From contig WAID01000009.1 in the NCBI GenBank assembly GCA_016584495.1, forward strand, positions 2,294,001 through 2,358,000: DNA of 64,000 nt, read 5' to 3'. The DNA is from Celoporthe dispersa. Taxonomy: Eukaryota; Ascomycota; Sordariomycetes; Diaporthales; Cryphonectriaceae. A program made the translations under genes and the position numbers. Below, in pieces: positions 35,401-45,827 of this stretch. Under the pieces are notes generated by a model. The model worked only from the letters and a program-made list of their open reading frames with translations, made no database searches and had not been told where the DNA came from. The stretch's first letter is position 1. Every line of letters begins with the position of its first letter.

Positions 35401-38400
35401 CAGCACTTCCACACCTGGCTGCCTGAGCTCGCCGGGCTCCTGACGGCGGAGGAGATCCTGCACATAGCCATCGATTTCATGGACTCGTGCTCGCTTGTCA
35501 AGGGCAAGCTGGTCCTGTACAAGCTCATCCTCATCATCAACTACGCCAGGCTCGACATCTTCTCCCACCCGGAGCAGAGATCCGCGCTGAGCGCTAATAC
35601 CGTCAGGTGGATCGCGCCGCACTGGGGCCACACAGAAGATGTGACGGACCTCTGGAAGGACCAGGTCCGCCTCTGCTGTTCGATCCTGGCCAGCCAGGTC
35701 GACCACCTCGGACCCGAGATACCTGACTACATCCCCAAGATCATCGACTCCTACCTCTGCATCCAGACGAAGCCCCAGAGGCCCAAACCCACCCTGTCCC
35801 TGCTCTTCCCCACGTCCTATCCCTTCCCCTCCAAGACGACCCCGGAGAAGATGGTGGTCGAGGAAGCCCTCGTTGAGCTGTCCGCCGTCCTCTCTGCCCT
35901 GGCGAACTCGCCCAGCGGCATGCAGCTGGAGCTGACCGACGACGACCTGAGCCTGGTGCTCGAGAACATCCTGCTCGTGCACATGAGCATCCTCCAGGGC
36001 GAGGCGTTCCCGCCGGAGTGGCTCAGCGTTCACATCTACCACCACAAGTCCACCATGCGGACCCTGCAGTACCTGTCGGGCATCATGCTCGAGAGCTTCC
36101 TGCCGCAGCCCGACGAGGCGGACGGGTTCAACACGGACCTCTGGAAGGCCTTCTTCACGACGCTGCTGAAGCTGGTGGGCAGCCCGTCCCTCGCACTCGA
36201 GACGTTCCCGGAGCAGAAGAGGCGAGCCGTCTGGAAGATTGCCGGGGACGTCCGCGAGCACGGTGCCGAGCTGCTGAGGAGGACGTGGGAGGCCATCGGC
36301 TGGGACACAAGCCCCGACGAGCGGCAGCGCTACGGCCTGACCAGGATGGGCGGCTACCAGGTCCAGTACGTGCCGACCCTTGTTGGTCCGATCGTGGAGC
36401 TCTGCCTGAGCGTGCACGAGGGCCTCCGGAAGATGGCGGTCGAGGTCCTGCAGACCATGATCGTGAGCGAGTGGACGCTCAGCGAGGACCTCTCCATCAT
36501 ACAGACGGAGATCATTGATAGTCTTGACGCCTATTTCAAGTCGAAGCCGCTCACCGAGAGCATCCTCCAGAAGCTCTTCGTCGGCGAGCTGCTGGAACGC
36601 TTCGAGCCGCTGGCCGAGCTGGCGGACGAGCCTCTGTACGCCGCCATCCGGGACCTGATGGCGACCGTCGTCGAGTTCCTGGACCTTCTTGTTGCGGTGC
36701 ACGGCGGAGATGGCTCTGGCGAGGCCTCCAACCTCATCAACCGCCTGCGCTTGATGGAGTTCCTGCGCGACATGCAGAAGGAGGAGATATTCGTGCGCTA
36801 CGTGCACCAGCTGGCTGATCTACAGGCCAGCGCGAGGAGCCACACCGAAGCCGGCCTGGCACTGCGTCTGCATGCTGACCTCTACGATTGGGATCCTGTC
36901 AGGACAACACCTGCACTGGCAGACCCGGCGTATCCTTCCCAGTCACACTTTGAAAGGAAGGAGCGCATCTACTTTGACATGATCAAGTACTTTGAGGACG
37001 GAGAGGCGTGGAGCAGCGCTCTCGCCGCGTACAAGGAGCTCGAGGTGCAGTACGAGTCGAATGTGTTCGACTTTGCGAAGCTGGCCAGGACCCAGCGCGC
37101 GGTGGCAACCATCTACGAGACGATTGCCAAGAGCGAGAAGCTCGTGCCCAAGTTCTACAGGGTCGTCTTCAAAGGTCTGGGATTCCCGGCCAGCCTCAGG
37201 GATAAGGAGTTTATCTACGAAGGCTGGCCAAACGAGCGGGCATCAGGGTTCACAGACCGCATCCAGGAGCAGTACCCGTCGGCCCAGATCATGACCAGCG
37301 ACGACATCGACGACGTCGAAGGGCAGTTCCTCGTCATCTCCTCGGTCAGCCCCCACCGCGACCTGACGCACCATGTCTTCCAGCGGGCACGCGTCCCGCA
37401 GATCACCAGGGACTACATCATGTCTGCACACCCACAAAAGTTCTCCGTGTCGACCAAGAGGCACACAAGCGGCCCTCCCCAGGAGCACTATGCCGAGAAG
37501 GTTGTGTATGCCACAGTGGAACCGTTCCCTACGATCCTGCGCCGCAGCGAGATCGTGAGCACGGAGGAGGTGCACCTCGGGCCCAAGGAGGCGGCACTGG
37601 AGCGCATCGTGCGCAAGACGCAGGAGATGACCGCGGTGGAGAAGAAGGTCGTGGACGGAGACAAGAGCGATGAAGTCGCCCAGCTGCTGGTGGATGCCAT
37701 CAGCATCAGCGTCAACCCGGACTCCGAGAACAGCGTCATCGTGTACCGTCAACTGCTCCCTACCAGCGCGAACCCGGCCTCATCAGACGATGGTGAAGAT
37801 GCGGAGGACTTCGATGAGGATCTGGCGGGGCACCAGCCGCCCGTGCTGGACTACCAAGAGAGTGCCATCAAGATGGCGCTTATCGACCACGCCATCATGA
37901 TCAAACGGTGCCTTGCCACGTTCGCGAAGAGCTCGAGTCAAATCCTCGTCAGGGCGCATTGGGATTTGCAGAAGTGTAAGTGCGAGGCCCCCCGGAAATG
38001 CCCTCGGTTCCCACCTAGTGTGGTGAGATGAAGTGCTGACGTCGTGTGCCAGACTTTGAGGTGGCATTCGCGCCCGAGATCGAAGTATTCACTCCGCCAC
38101 AGCTACTTCCCATCAACCCACCGCTGTCGCCGACCATCGTGTCTCCGACCACACCGAGGCACCACCAGCACCACTCCAGCGTCATGTCGGCGAGCAACGG
38201 AGTCGTCGAGGTGAACACCGTCCAGCCGGTGTCACTGCGCCAGAGCCGTGGTGCACGGCTGAGCTTCCTCGGAGGGCGTAAGAAAGATCATTCGGCATCC
38301 GCCGCGCACATGAGCACGAACGGCGTCCAGGGCTCCATCCCCGAGACGGCCAACAACGACAGCACGCCCGCCACGGCACAGGAATCCCGGAGAAAGAGCG

Positions 38401-38741
38401 TCTTCCCGTCCTCACAATCCAGCGAGAACCAGCGACCAAGCCCAGGAGGATACGGCGTGTCGACGAGCGCGAGCAACGGCACGCTCTCCAATGGCCCTCT
38501 GTCTAGATCGGGCACGGACACGAGCGACTGGGTGACGGATTCGGGGGCAGGCAGTCATGCAAGCTACGACACCAACGCCTTCTCGGGCACGCTGGTCAAC
38601 TCCATCGACAAGGAGCGAGAGAGCGTCGGGGGCTCGGGAACGCCGAAGCTCGGGGGCGTGAAGAGGAGGCTTAGCCTGCTGAAGCTGGGCGGGAAGAAGG
38701 GCAAGAGCCATGCGATGATGGGAGCTCTGAACGAGGAGTAA
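32464..38741 (+). CDS. DOCK-family Rho/Rac guanine nucleotide exchange factor (Dck1-like)
   Basis: Very large (2066 aa) cytosolic/membrane-recruited activator of Rac/Cdc42-type GTPases. Exons are 32464-37975 and 38053-38741. The order of domains is the family standard: an N-terminal SH3 (residues about 10-85, ALYDF-like AIATYPFAPQEP, GNWLRGYL and IYNGIFPRSCVE); an acidic linker; a C2/DHR-1 lipid-binding domain about residues 600-745 (DIYITLDGA, PSPPFAMAYLPLWDQQ); a long alpha-helical armadillo-like middle; and the catalytic DHR-2 from about residue 1460 (HADLYDWDP, ERKERIYFDMIKYFEDGEAW, FYRVVFKGLGFP, FIYEGWPNERAS). The C-terminal tail encoded by exon 2 is Ser-rich with a basic end. Yeast DCK1, which works with LMO1/ELMO, is the named relative. 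The frame is intact over 5.5 kb. The long open frame on the opposite strand is a codon-bias shadow. Confidence 0.93.
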
Positions 38742-39711
38742 GAGGCCGCACCTGGCCTCAGGGCTGCTGCGGCGTCCACCTCTTCTCCTCCCTTCGCCTT
38801 TTACCTGCGGTCATCTCCAGACCAAAAACACGAAAAGAAAAAGAGACGGCTGTCTTGTTGATATTGCATTCTGCTATCACCACATGGCCCTTGGCCCGTC
38901 GGGCCAGAGGAAGGAGGGCTTTCAGGATAGTAGTGGATCTGGACATAAGGGAGGGCGCAGGATAATCTTGGTTGGGAAGTGTTACAAAGTCTTTATCCGG
39001 TTTGGAAATAGTGTGAGACCCCAGACCCCTTCTTTTGCGAATGAAGCCCCCCGACTGGGGGCAGACTTGGTTGGTTGTTCTGGACGGATGGGTGGACTGT
39101 ATAAAATCGACTCAGGCCGTGTGTACCAGAAGGCTTGGGAGGGAGGGAGAGAGAGAGAGAGAGAGAGAAAGAAGAGAAGGGCGGTAGATGGGACGCCAAT
39201 GTATTATTATCACTCTTTTTTGTTTTGCGACCTTTTTTTTTCTTTCTTTCTTTTTTTTTCTCCTTCCTTTTGTTGGACCATGATGAGCGCCGTTTAGATA
39301 CCACCGAACTTCAAAACACAGCCTTTGATTTCTTTGGCGATCCGAGACGGACGGGTTATGAAGGGAGAGGCTGCGAATATATATCAAGTCGCAGTTGATA
39401 CTGTACACACGGAGCTGTTGTACTGTGTACGTAAAGCGACAGCGAGCAGGCTAGACTGCTTCGGGCATGCAAGTGCCTAAGTAGGTCTCTAGCGCGAGGC
39501 TGCTCATGTCAATTCAATCCAGAGCAACACCCGCCCTTTGCAATCAGACGCGGGTGGGGCCCCACCAAATCATCCCGCAAACCACCCGAAGCTCCATCTG
39601 CAAAACCAAAAACACCCCCGCGCACCCGTCCCTCTCCTCCCTCCACATCGACCGACGCTCGCACTGCAAACAAGATATCGAAGAAGAGAGAAAGAAGGAA
39701 AGAAGAAAAAA
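38742..39711. other. Intergenic region between DOCK and HTH/C2H2 genes
   Basis: About 970 bp with a (GA)n tract at 39.15-39.17 kb and T-rich runs at 39.23-39.26 kb. No gene is seen. The last 50 bases are A/G-rich leader ending in AAAAAATG. Confidence 0.55.
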
Positions 39712-40346
39712 ATGCCAAAGGCGAATGCCCGCCGCCTCGACAAGGCGGAGAAGAACGTGCTGGTGCACCTCCTGCAGGCGCCCAAGCTCACCAACGGCGA
39801 CATCGCCAAGATCATCGACGTGGACGAGCGGACGATTAGCCGACGACGACGACAGCTCCGGACCCTGGGACATCTGAGCCCGGAGAAGAACTCAAAGGGG
39901 GCGGAGAAGCTGCGGCCGTGGCATCTCGAGGTGGGTGTGCCCGTTGCCTCCCGCGCCATGCACAACAGCAACAACAACACAAGAGAAGGGGAGACCTTGG
40001 GGGTTGCTGATGCAAGAGAGAGAGTGTGGTGCCCACCACCGCTATAGAGAATCATCGCGCTCCTCGCCGAGAACAACGATCTCCACCTCAAGGACGTGCA
40101 GGAGTTCCTGAAGAAGGAGTTCGACCTGCACGTCACCGTCTCGACGATCAGCCGACAGCTGTCCAGGGCAAACTTTGCGAGGTCGAGGAGGCCTGGGTAC
40201 AAGAACACGAGGCCGGACCTACAGGACGAGGCCGAGGCAGAGGCCGAGGCACAGTCACAGCAGCATTTACAGCCGGCCGGGGCTCGGATACAGGATGTCC
40301 AGGCCCAGCCACAACGCCAGGGGGCTGGTCAGGACGTGAGCGCGTT

Positions 40347-40377
<31 letters not shown>

Positions 40378-41061
40378 CAGGCGAGTGCATCACCGTCCGT
40401 ATTCCCGGGACAGGCACCGCCTCCTCCTCAACAGCAGGAGCAGGAGCGGCAGGAGCGGCAGCCATCAGCCGAGCAGATCCCGACAATACGGCTGGCCTGT
40501 CCATTCTATAGGCGCAATCCGCAGAGGTACATGAGCGCACCGTTCTGCCAGAGCGGATGGCACAGTGTACGTGATGTCAAGTACGTATATCCCGTACACC
40601 CCCTCTCCTCTTTGTCTGCTATCCTGTGTGCAGGTGCAGGTGCTGATACTACCTCCGTCTTCTCCCCCTCCCTCCCTCTCCTTCTAGAGAACATGTCTTC
40701 CGGCAGCACATGCAGCCCAGGTTCAGGTGCAACCGCTGTATGGAAACGTTCGCGGACGATGAGTCTCTGGTCCTCCACCAGCGGCTACCCGAGCCGTGCC
40801 TCTTGGGCGAGTGGCTGGCGCCAGAAGGCTGTAAAGAGGCGCAGAAGGAGAGGATAAGAAAAAGGAGACAAGGGTGACGAGAACGAGCGCTGGAAGCGCA
40901 TGTTCCGGATCCTCTTCCCAGACGTCGAGGCCGGTGATGCCCCGGACGGCCTCGTCTACCCCCAAGCAGCAGCCCCTGCGGAGACGTACCTCCAGACAGC
41001 AGCTCCCATCGACCCGAGCCTGGGAGGCTGGCATGGTCCGTCGGTGCCGCTGGCCGAGTGA
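39712..41061 (+). CDS. Transposase-type HTH fused to a fungal C2H2-like domain (one apparent frameshift)
   Basis: Probable DNA-binding protein, 374 aa. Exons: 39712-39930, 40048-40580 and 40688-41061. Residues about 5-60 form a helix-turn-helix (LTNGDIAKIIDVDERTISRR) and residues about 70-125 a second, winged-type one (LHLKDVQEFLKKEFDLHVTV, STISRQLSRANFARS), the arrangement found at the N-terminus of Tc1/mariner-IS630 transposases. A polyglutamine linker follows. The C-terminal half is the fungal domain that starts ACPFYRRNPQRY, continues VKEHVFRQHMQPRFRCNRC and METFADDESLVLHQR, and ends ENERWKRMFRILFPD. No DDE catalytic core is present, so this is not an active transposase. The frame slips at the A5 run 40859-40863; removing one A carries the frame to the stop at 41059. 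Nuclear regulation is inferred; the target is unknown. Confidence 0.75.
40348..40380 (+). repeat. (CAG/CAA)n tract encoding polyglutamine
   Basis: Eleven consecutive Gln codons in the linker of the HTH/C2H2-like protein; CAG first, then CAA. Repeat length may vary between strains. Confidence 0.9.
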
Positions 41062-41850
41062 GTGCGCCGTGGTATTGTATATAGGGCACCTGTCGGCAGC
41101 AAGGCGTGTGTAATAACATACGGAGCAGAATAATACCGCCCCCTAGACACAACGAATGAGCTCGGTCGTGTACCGAGCATAGCCTCCACGCCTCCCTAAA
41201 GCTGTACAGTGCTCTGACCCTCTCCCCCCTGATCTGCGGAATCTTAAACTTAAGCTTCGTTGCTAGGTGGTACGGCCTACTTAGTACACATATAAACTTC
41301 CAAGCTGTGGCTCCAAGTGGTTTTTTTTTCTTCTTCCCTTTCTTCTCTTTCTTCCCTCTCTGTCTTCCCACAAACTTTAAACTTCCGGTGAGACATGTGA
41401 GTGAGACACGGCTAGTTTGACGAAAATATATATATACATATATATATATATGTATACGTTGATCAAGGTTAATCTTGCTTGTCTGCCCCCCCCCCCCCCG
41501 GGTTTCATTTCCCACTTCTACATGGGCCAGCTTTCGTCCTGTCATCTGCTGATCAACGCCTCCCCCCCCCCCTTTGCCCTTCTCCCAAAAGAGAAAAACA
41601 AGCCTCTGTTTGTCCCAAGTTCCACAGATCGGCTTCCCGACCTTGAGTATGCGCAGTTCCTCATGTCTATAATGCCCCGTGATAATGTTTTCCTTTTTGT
41701 TTTAAAAAAAAAAATAGACCAAGAACCAGTGAGAAACGCCGTTCAGAATGCCTGCCCAAGACACACAAACACACACACACACACAAGGACATACAGAACA
41801 CATATAACACACACACAAAACAAAAAAAACGTGTTACTTCTCTTCTTGCT
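41062..41850. other. Convergent 3' region
   Basis: A 789-bp spacer between two convergent genes, with a (TA)n tract at about 41.42-41.45 kb, two poly-C runs and a (CA)n tract at 41.76-41.82 kb just past the stop of the minus-strand gene. No gene is seen. Confidence 0.55.
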
Positions 41851-43535
41851 TTACCAGTAAGGACCCTCGTGGCCCTGACCTTCTGTAAACACGTTCCAGT
41901 CCCGCTGCAGCGTCCACGCGTCCTCGGCGGTGCGGTCAAAGATGTCACAGCCGCGGTGTCCCCACTTCTCCGAGAAGACCCTCCGGCCGACCTCGATCTG
42001 GGTGTCGAGGCCGATCTGGAAGCCCTCCTGGTCCCGGTAGAAGGGCTCGCCCTGGCCGCCGCCCTGGCGCAGCTGCCACATGTTGCGCCACGACCCGCCG
42101 TCGATGTACTTGACGGCCTGCATGCGGTATGAGATGTCCACGAGGTACTCGACCGTCTCGCCCTCCTTGTCGACGAGCCTCTTGCGCTCGGCCTCGCGCT
42201 CCTGGAGCTCGGCCAGCCTCGCGGGGTCGGCGGTGCCGTCGTACAGCTGCTGCTGCTGCTGCTGGTCCTCCGGGCCCGGGTCGCCCTGGAACGTGGCGTG
42301 GATGCCGGGGATCCGGAAGAAGGCGCCAAAGTCGTCGAGCACCGTCGAGGTGTCGATGATGATGCCGATCTGGGTCGAGCCCTGGAAGTAGCCGGCCCAC
42401 TTCTGCCGCAGGTAGAAGTCGCAGTCCGTGGCGTAGAAGGGGATGTGCGTGTCCCAGCCGCCGACGTCGAGGACGGCGTCGCGGTGGACGAGGGTCAGGT
42501 GGTCGTAGGCGAAGAAGTGGTTCGCCCACCTGGGGGTCCCGGGCTGGCGCAGGAAGCGCAGGATGGCGACGGCGCGGGCGTACAGCGGGTAGTTTGCGTT
42601 GTGGACGGACTTGTCGTCGGTGTGGGGGCGGAACTCCTTCTCGAAGGAGAAGGCCACGACGTCCTGGTGGCTCCAGAAGAAGTCGGTCCAGTTCCTCTCG
42701 AGGGCGGTCCACGAGTAGAAGTTCTGCAGCTGGGCGAAGCTCATGAGCGTCGGGGCGACGATGACGTTGACGCCCAGGATGTGCAGCTGCGTGTGGTTGA
42801 GGTAGAAGGGGTTCTGGAGGGTGAGCCGGCCGTCGCGGTTGGCGTGCATGACGCCCGTGTTCTCGACCACGTAGATGTCCTCGGCGGGCCACCCGGCGGC
42901 GATGTAGCTCGACACGCACTGCAGCAGCTGCGGCCAGTTGCGCGTGAAGCCGATCAGCAGCGGCGTCTCCTCGGGGACGTGCCGGCGCGGCGGGCGGTTG
43001 ATCTCGGGCACCACGAGCTTCCTGCGGACCTCCTCCACGGGCACCTGCGACAGGAGGGGGAAGGGGTCCGGGATGGGCGCGGCCGTCTCCCTCGCGGGCT
43101 TGGGCGGCGGCTTCGCCTTGGGGTCGTACGTCTCGTCCCGCCACGACATGAACTCCTTGGTCAGGGGGGTCCATGGGCTGTGACTGCTGGCGCAGCTCGG
43201 TCTGCAGCTGCATGACCTTCTCGTTGGGGTGCGGGTCCGCCAGGTTGGCTGTCGGCGGGGGCAGTTCGTGTGAGCCTGTGGGCACGGCAGTCTTGGACGA
43301 GGCGGGGGCAGCTCCCTGACCTTTGGCCTGCTTGTCCTCCCTGTCCTGTCGGGAGCAGGATCTCATAGCCGCCGTCCTTCATCCACCTGATGATGGACGC
43401 CGAGCTGGTCGAGCCGTCGTCGGGCGGCCCGTAGCGGTGAGACGTCAGGAAGAAGATGCTGAGGCAGAAGACCGCCAGGACCGCGATGCCCCTGTAGCGG
43501 TAGAGGGTCGAGCGACGATATGTCATGGCGCTCAT
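41851..43535 (-). CDS. Type II membrane, glycosyltransferase-like protein (two apparent frameshifts)
   Basis: The N-terminus MSAMTYRRSTLYRYR then GIAVLAVFCLSIFFLTS is a short basic tail plus one membrane span, the topology of Golgi type II glycosyltransferases. A Pro/Gln-rich stem follows, then a lumenal domain that opens ETPLLIGFTRNWPQLLQC and IYVVENTGVMHANRDGRL, with later blocks WSHQDVVAFSFEKEF and GGWDTHIPFYATDCDFYLR. The beta-alpha opening followed by acidic motifs resembles a GT-A fold (GT2-like), but I cannot name the family. Three frames must be joined: one base too many at 43351-43353 (G3 on the plus strand) and one at 43164-43169 (G6). With both removed the protein is 560 aa. A CAG-repeat Gln run lies near residue 400. 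It is convergent to the HTH/C2H2 gene. Confidence 0.65.
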
Positions 43536-44019
43536 CTTGTCGACAGAGAGACGGCCAGGTCTCCCATTCCGCTGTGCGACTTGTGCTGCTGCTGGTTCGC
43601 CCTCCTCGTCGCGGGCAGGGCGAAAGCGCTGGTAGGCTAAATATAGGCCGGGAGGAGGAGGAGGAGGAGGTGGAGGAGGTGGTGGAGGAGGAGCAGAGAT
43701 GGCGGTGGGATGGCGGTGATAGGCGGCGGAGCACGAGGGGGGAGGGGTTCTTCTGGGGATCTGAGGTTGTCGTATTAGAAACTCGTGAAGGAAAATTACC
43801 GCAATAGGTGCGATTCAGGCTTAGATACGCTGTCGATCGGAGTTGATAGCGAAAAGGGTTGTGGTTTTTTTTAAACTGGGACCCCGGCCAGGGGCAGCCA
43901 GCGGAATGAGGATGTTCAGGAGAAAATGTACAAGAAACAAGACAAGAGGGCAAAAAGAGACCACAGCTGGTTCCGCTGGGTCGGTCGATCTGACAAGATG
44001 GAAAAAGATAGGTCAGATG

Positions 44020-44020
<1 letters not shown>

Positions 44021-44073
<53 letters not shown>

Positions 44074-44075
44074 GA
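44021..44075. repeat. (GA)n microsatellite
   Basis: Nearly pure AG dinucleotides over about 55 bp upstream of the glycosyltransferase-like gene. Confidence 0.9.
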
Positions 44076-44557
44076 AGAACGAATAACCCCTAAAGAATAG
44101 TGAGCCGTAAAAAAAAAAAAGCCAAACCAAAAAGTAAATAAAAATAAAAATAAAAGTTTAAAAAATAAAAAAAAGGAGAAACCTGGCGCAGGAGGTTCTC
44201 TCTGCTAATCTCTCCCGAGCTTGTTCGAAAACAAAAAGAAGAGGGAGAAGAGAAAAGAGAGAGAAAAAAGAACCCACCAGACCTTGGTGACGACGACCAC
44301 CAAAAACCTGGAGAAACGAGAATCAGTAACCTGTCTACCAGTCGTTGCCACTAAGCAGCCACTCTGGCACGTCAGCTCGAGTGTGCATCATAGTGGAGCT
44401 TCTCGTCCGTGATGGATTAGAGCCAGGATGGTAGGCTGCAGGAGAGAGAGAGAGAGAGAGGGTGTGTGTGCCTGTGTGTGCCAGGCTATCCAAGCGAGGA
44501 GCAGGCCCGGAGGGATAGTCGACACCCTCTATGCCTAGGACTGCAAGATCCAGGGGC

Positions 44558-44602
44558 CTCCTCCTCCTCCTCCTCCTCCTCCTCCTCCTCCTCCTCCTCC
44601 TC
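44558..44602. repeat. (CTC)n trinucleotide repeat
   Basis: About 15 CTC units in noncoding sequence; frames through it give polySer, polyLeu or polyArg and are not genes. Confidence 0.9.
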
Positions 44603-45827
44603 AGCAGTGAGACCGACCGACGGCCGCGTCTACCGGCCCACCCGATATGCATTCACCCAGTCTAGTGGATCCCTCGCGTTTCAAAACACGCCCACCCTTT
44701 CTGGTCGCATCCAGAGAGCCCCCCATGCTCAAACAGGTCCCGGAGGAATTGTGAGGCACACCAATAACCCGACTGCTCGAGGTTGATGAAGAGCCCATAT
44801 TGCAGGTATATTGCACATAGATTGCAGTGTTATAAACCAGCCAGCCACCCTCTCCCCTCCCCCCCTCCCCCCGAGACGGCTGTGGAAAGGCTCGAGAGGA
44901 GGACCGGGAGAGACCAGCCACAATCATCATAATCGCGCAGGACTGACTGTCTTGTCGGCCGAGCACATACGTGTACCGCAGGCGCAGTAACGGATAGGAC
45001 GGGTTGCTGGTCGACTTGTCCCGTCCCGGCCCAGCGGATAGCCCACCCCTCCCCCCCCCCCAAAACCTTGCCTGATCGTCGAGCTGCTGCTAGACTATGG
45101 CGGTATAGCACAGCAGAGAGGGATGGCAAGAGGACACACACGCCAGAGGGGCCACGACCCTAGCGTTCCCGCGCGGCAGAGGATCGCTAACGTCTCCGAA
45201 ATCTCCGCGGGCCGACTGACTGACTCTCTCTCTCTCTCTTTTTTTCTTTTTTTCTTTCTTTTCTTTCTTTTCTTTCTCTTTTTTCGTTTCCGCGTGGCTT
45301 CTTAGCGTTCGGGAAATTTCCAATCGTAGTCTTCCCGCTGAGAGAAAAGAGAGAGGGGCAGATTGTGCTGTACTCGTAACGGCTTGCACTGCCACGCAAC
45401 CCGAGCAAGAATCTTGCAGGTTTCGGGTGTCTCTTCAGCCGTCGAGAGCCTATCATCGTCCGACGTGCGTCCTTGCTGCTCTGGAGTGATCGACAGGCTG
45501 TCCTCCCTCGGCAGATCTGATGTCAGAGTTGGCTCGGAAACTGTGACAAGAGGGTAGATCGAGGCAGGGCCGTGGCGCCTGCGTCTATTTCCGGCCGTCC
45601 TCAGTGCCACCCTCTTCTCCAGAGGAGTACCCCGGCCTGCTACTTTTGGAAATGTCGAGAGGCCGCTCTCCCTGAGAACTCGTGAGCGCCTCCACAGGAT
45701 CAGCGCCCCGGAGAAGCTAAAGGCCCAGCGGGCGACGTCTCAATCGCCTGTGACAATCTGCGACCTCTTACCGCTGGCTGCCTGGTTCACTGCATGTACG
45801 TATGTATGTATGTATCCTCACGGCTGA

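Larger units (their letters stand above)
43536..45827. other. Intergenic region rich in microsatellites
   Basis: About 2.3 kb: a GGA-rich tract at 43.65-43.70 kb, (GA)n at 44.02-44.08 kb, A-rich sequence at 44.10-44.18 kb, (CTC)n at 44.56-44.60 kb, and a C/T tract at 45.22-45.29 kb. Frames through these repeats are low-complexity and not annotated. Confidence 0.55.

Noticed and set aside
33937..36807. 956-codon open frame on the minus strand opposite the DOCK gene
   Set aside because: It mirrors GC-rich codon use of the sense gene, has no domain content, and the plus strand encodes all expected DOCK domains.
44558..44602. CTC repeat considered as CRISPR-like or coding
   Set aside because: Pure trinucleotide microsatellite without spacers; the genome is eukaryotic.
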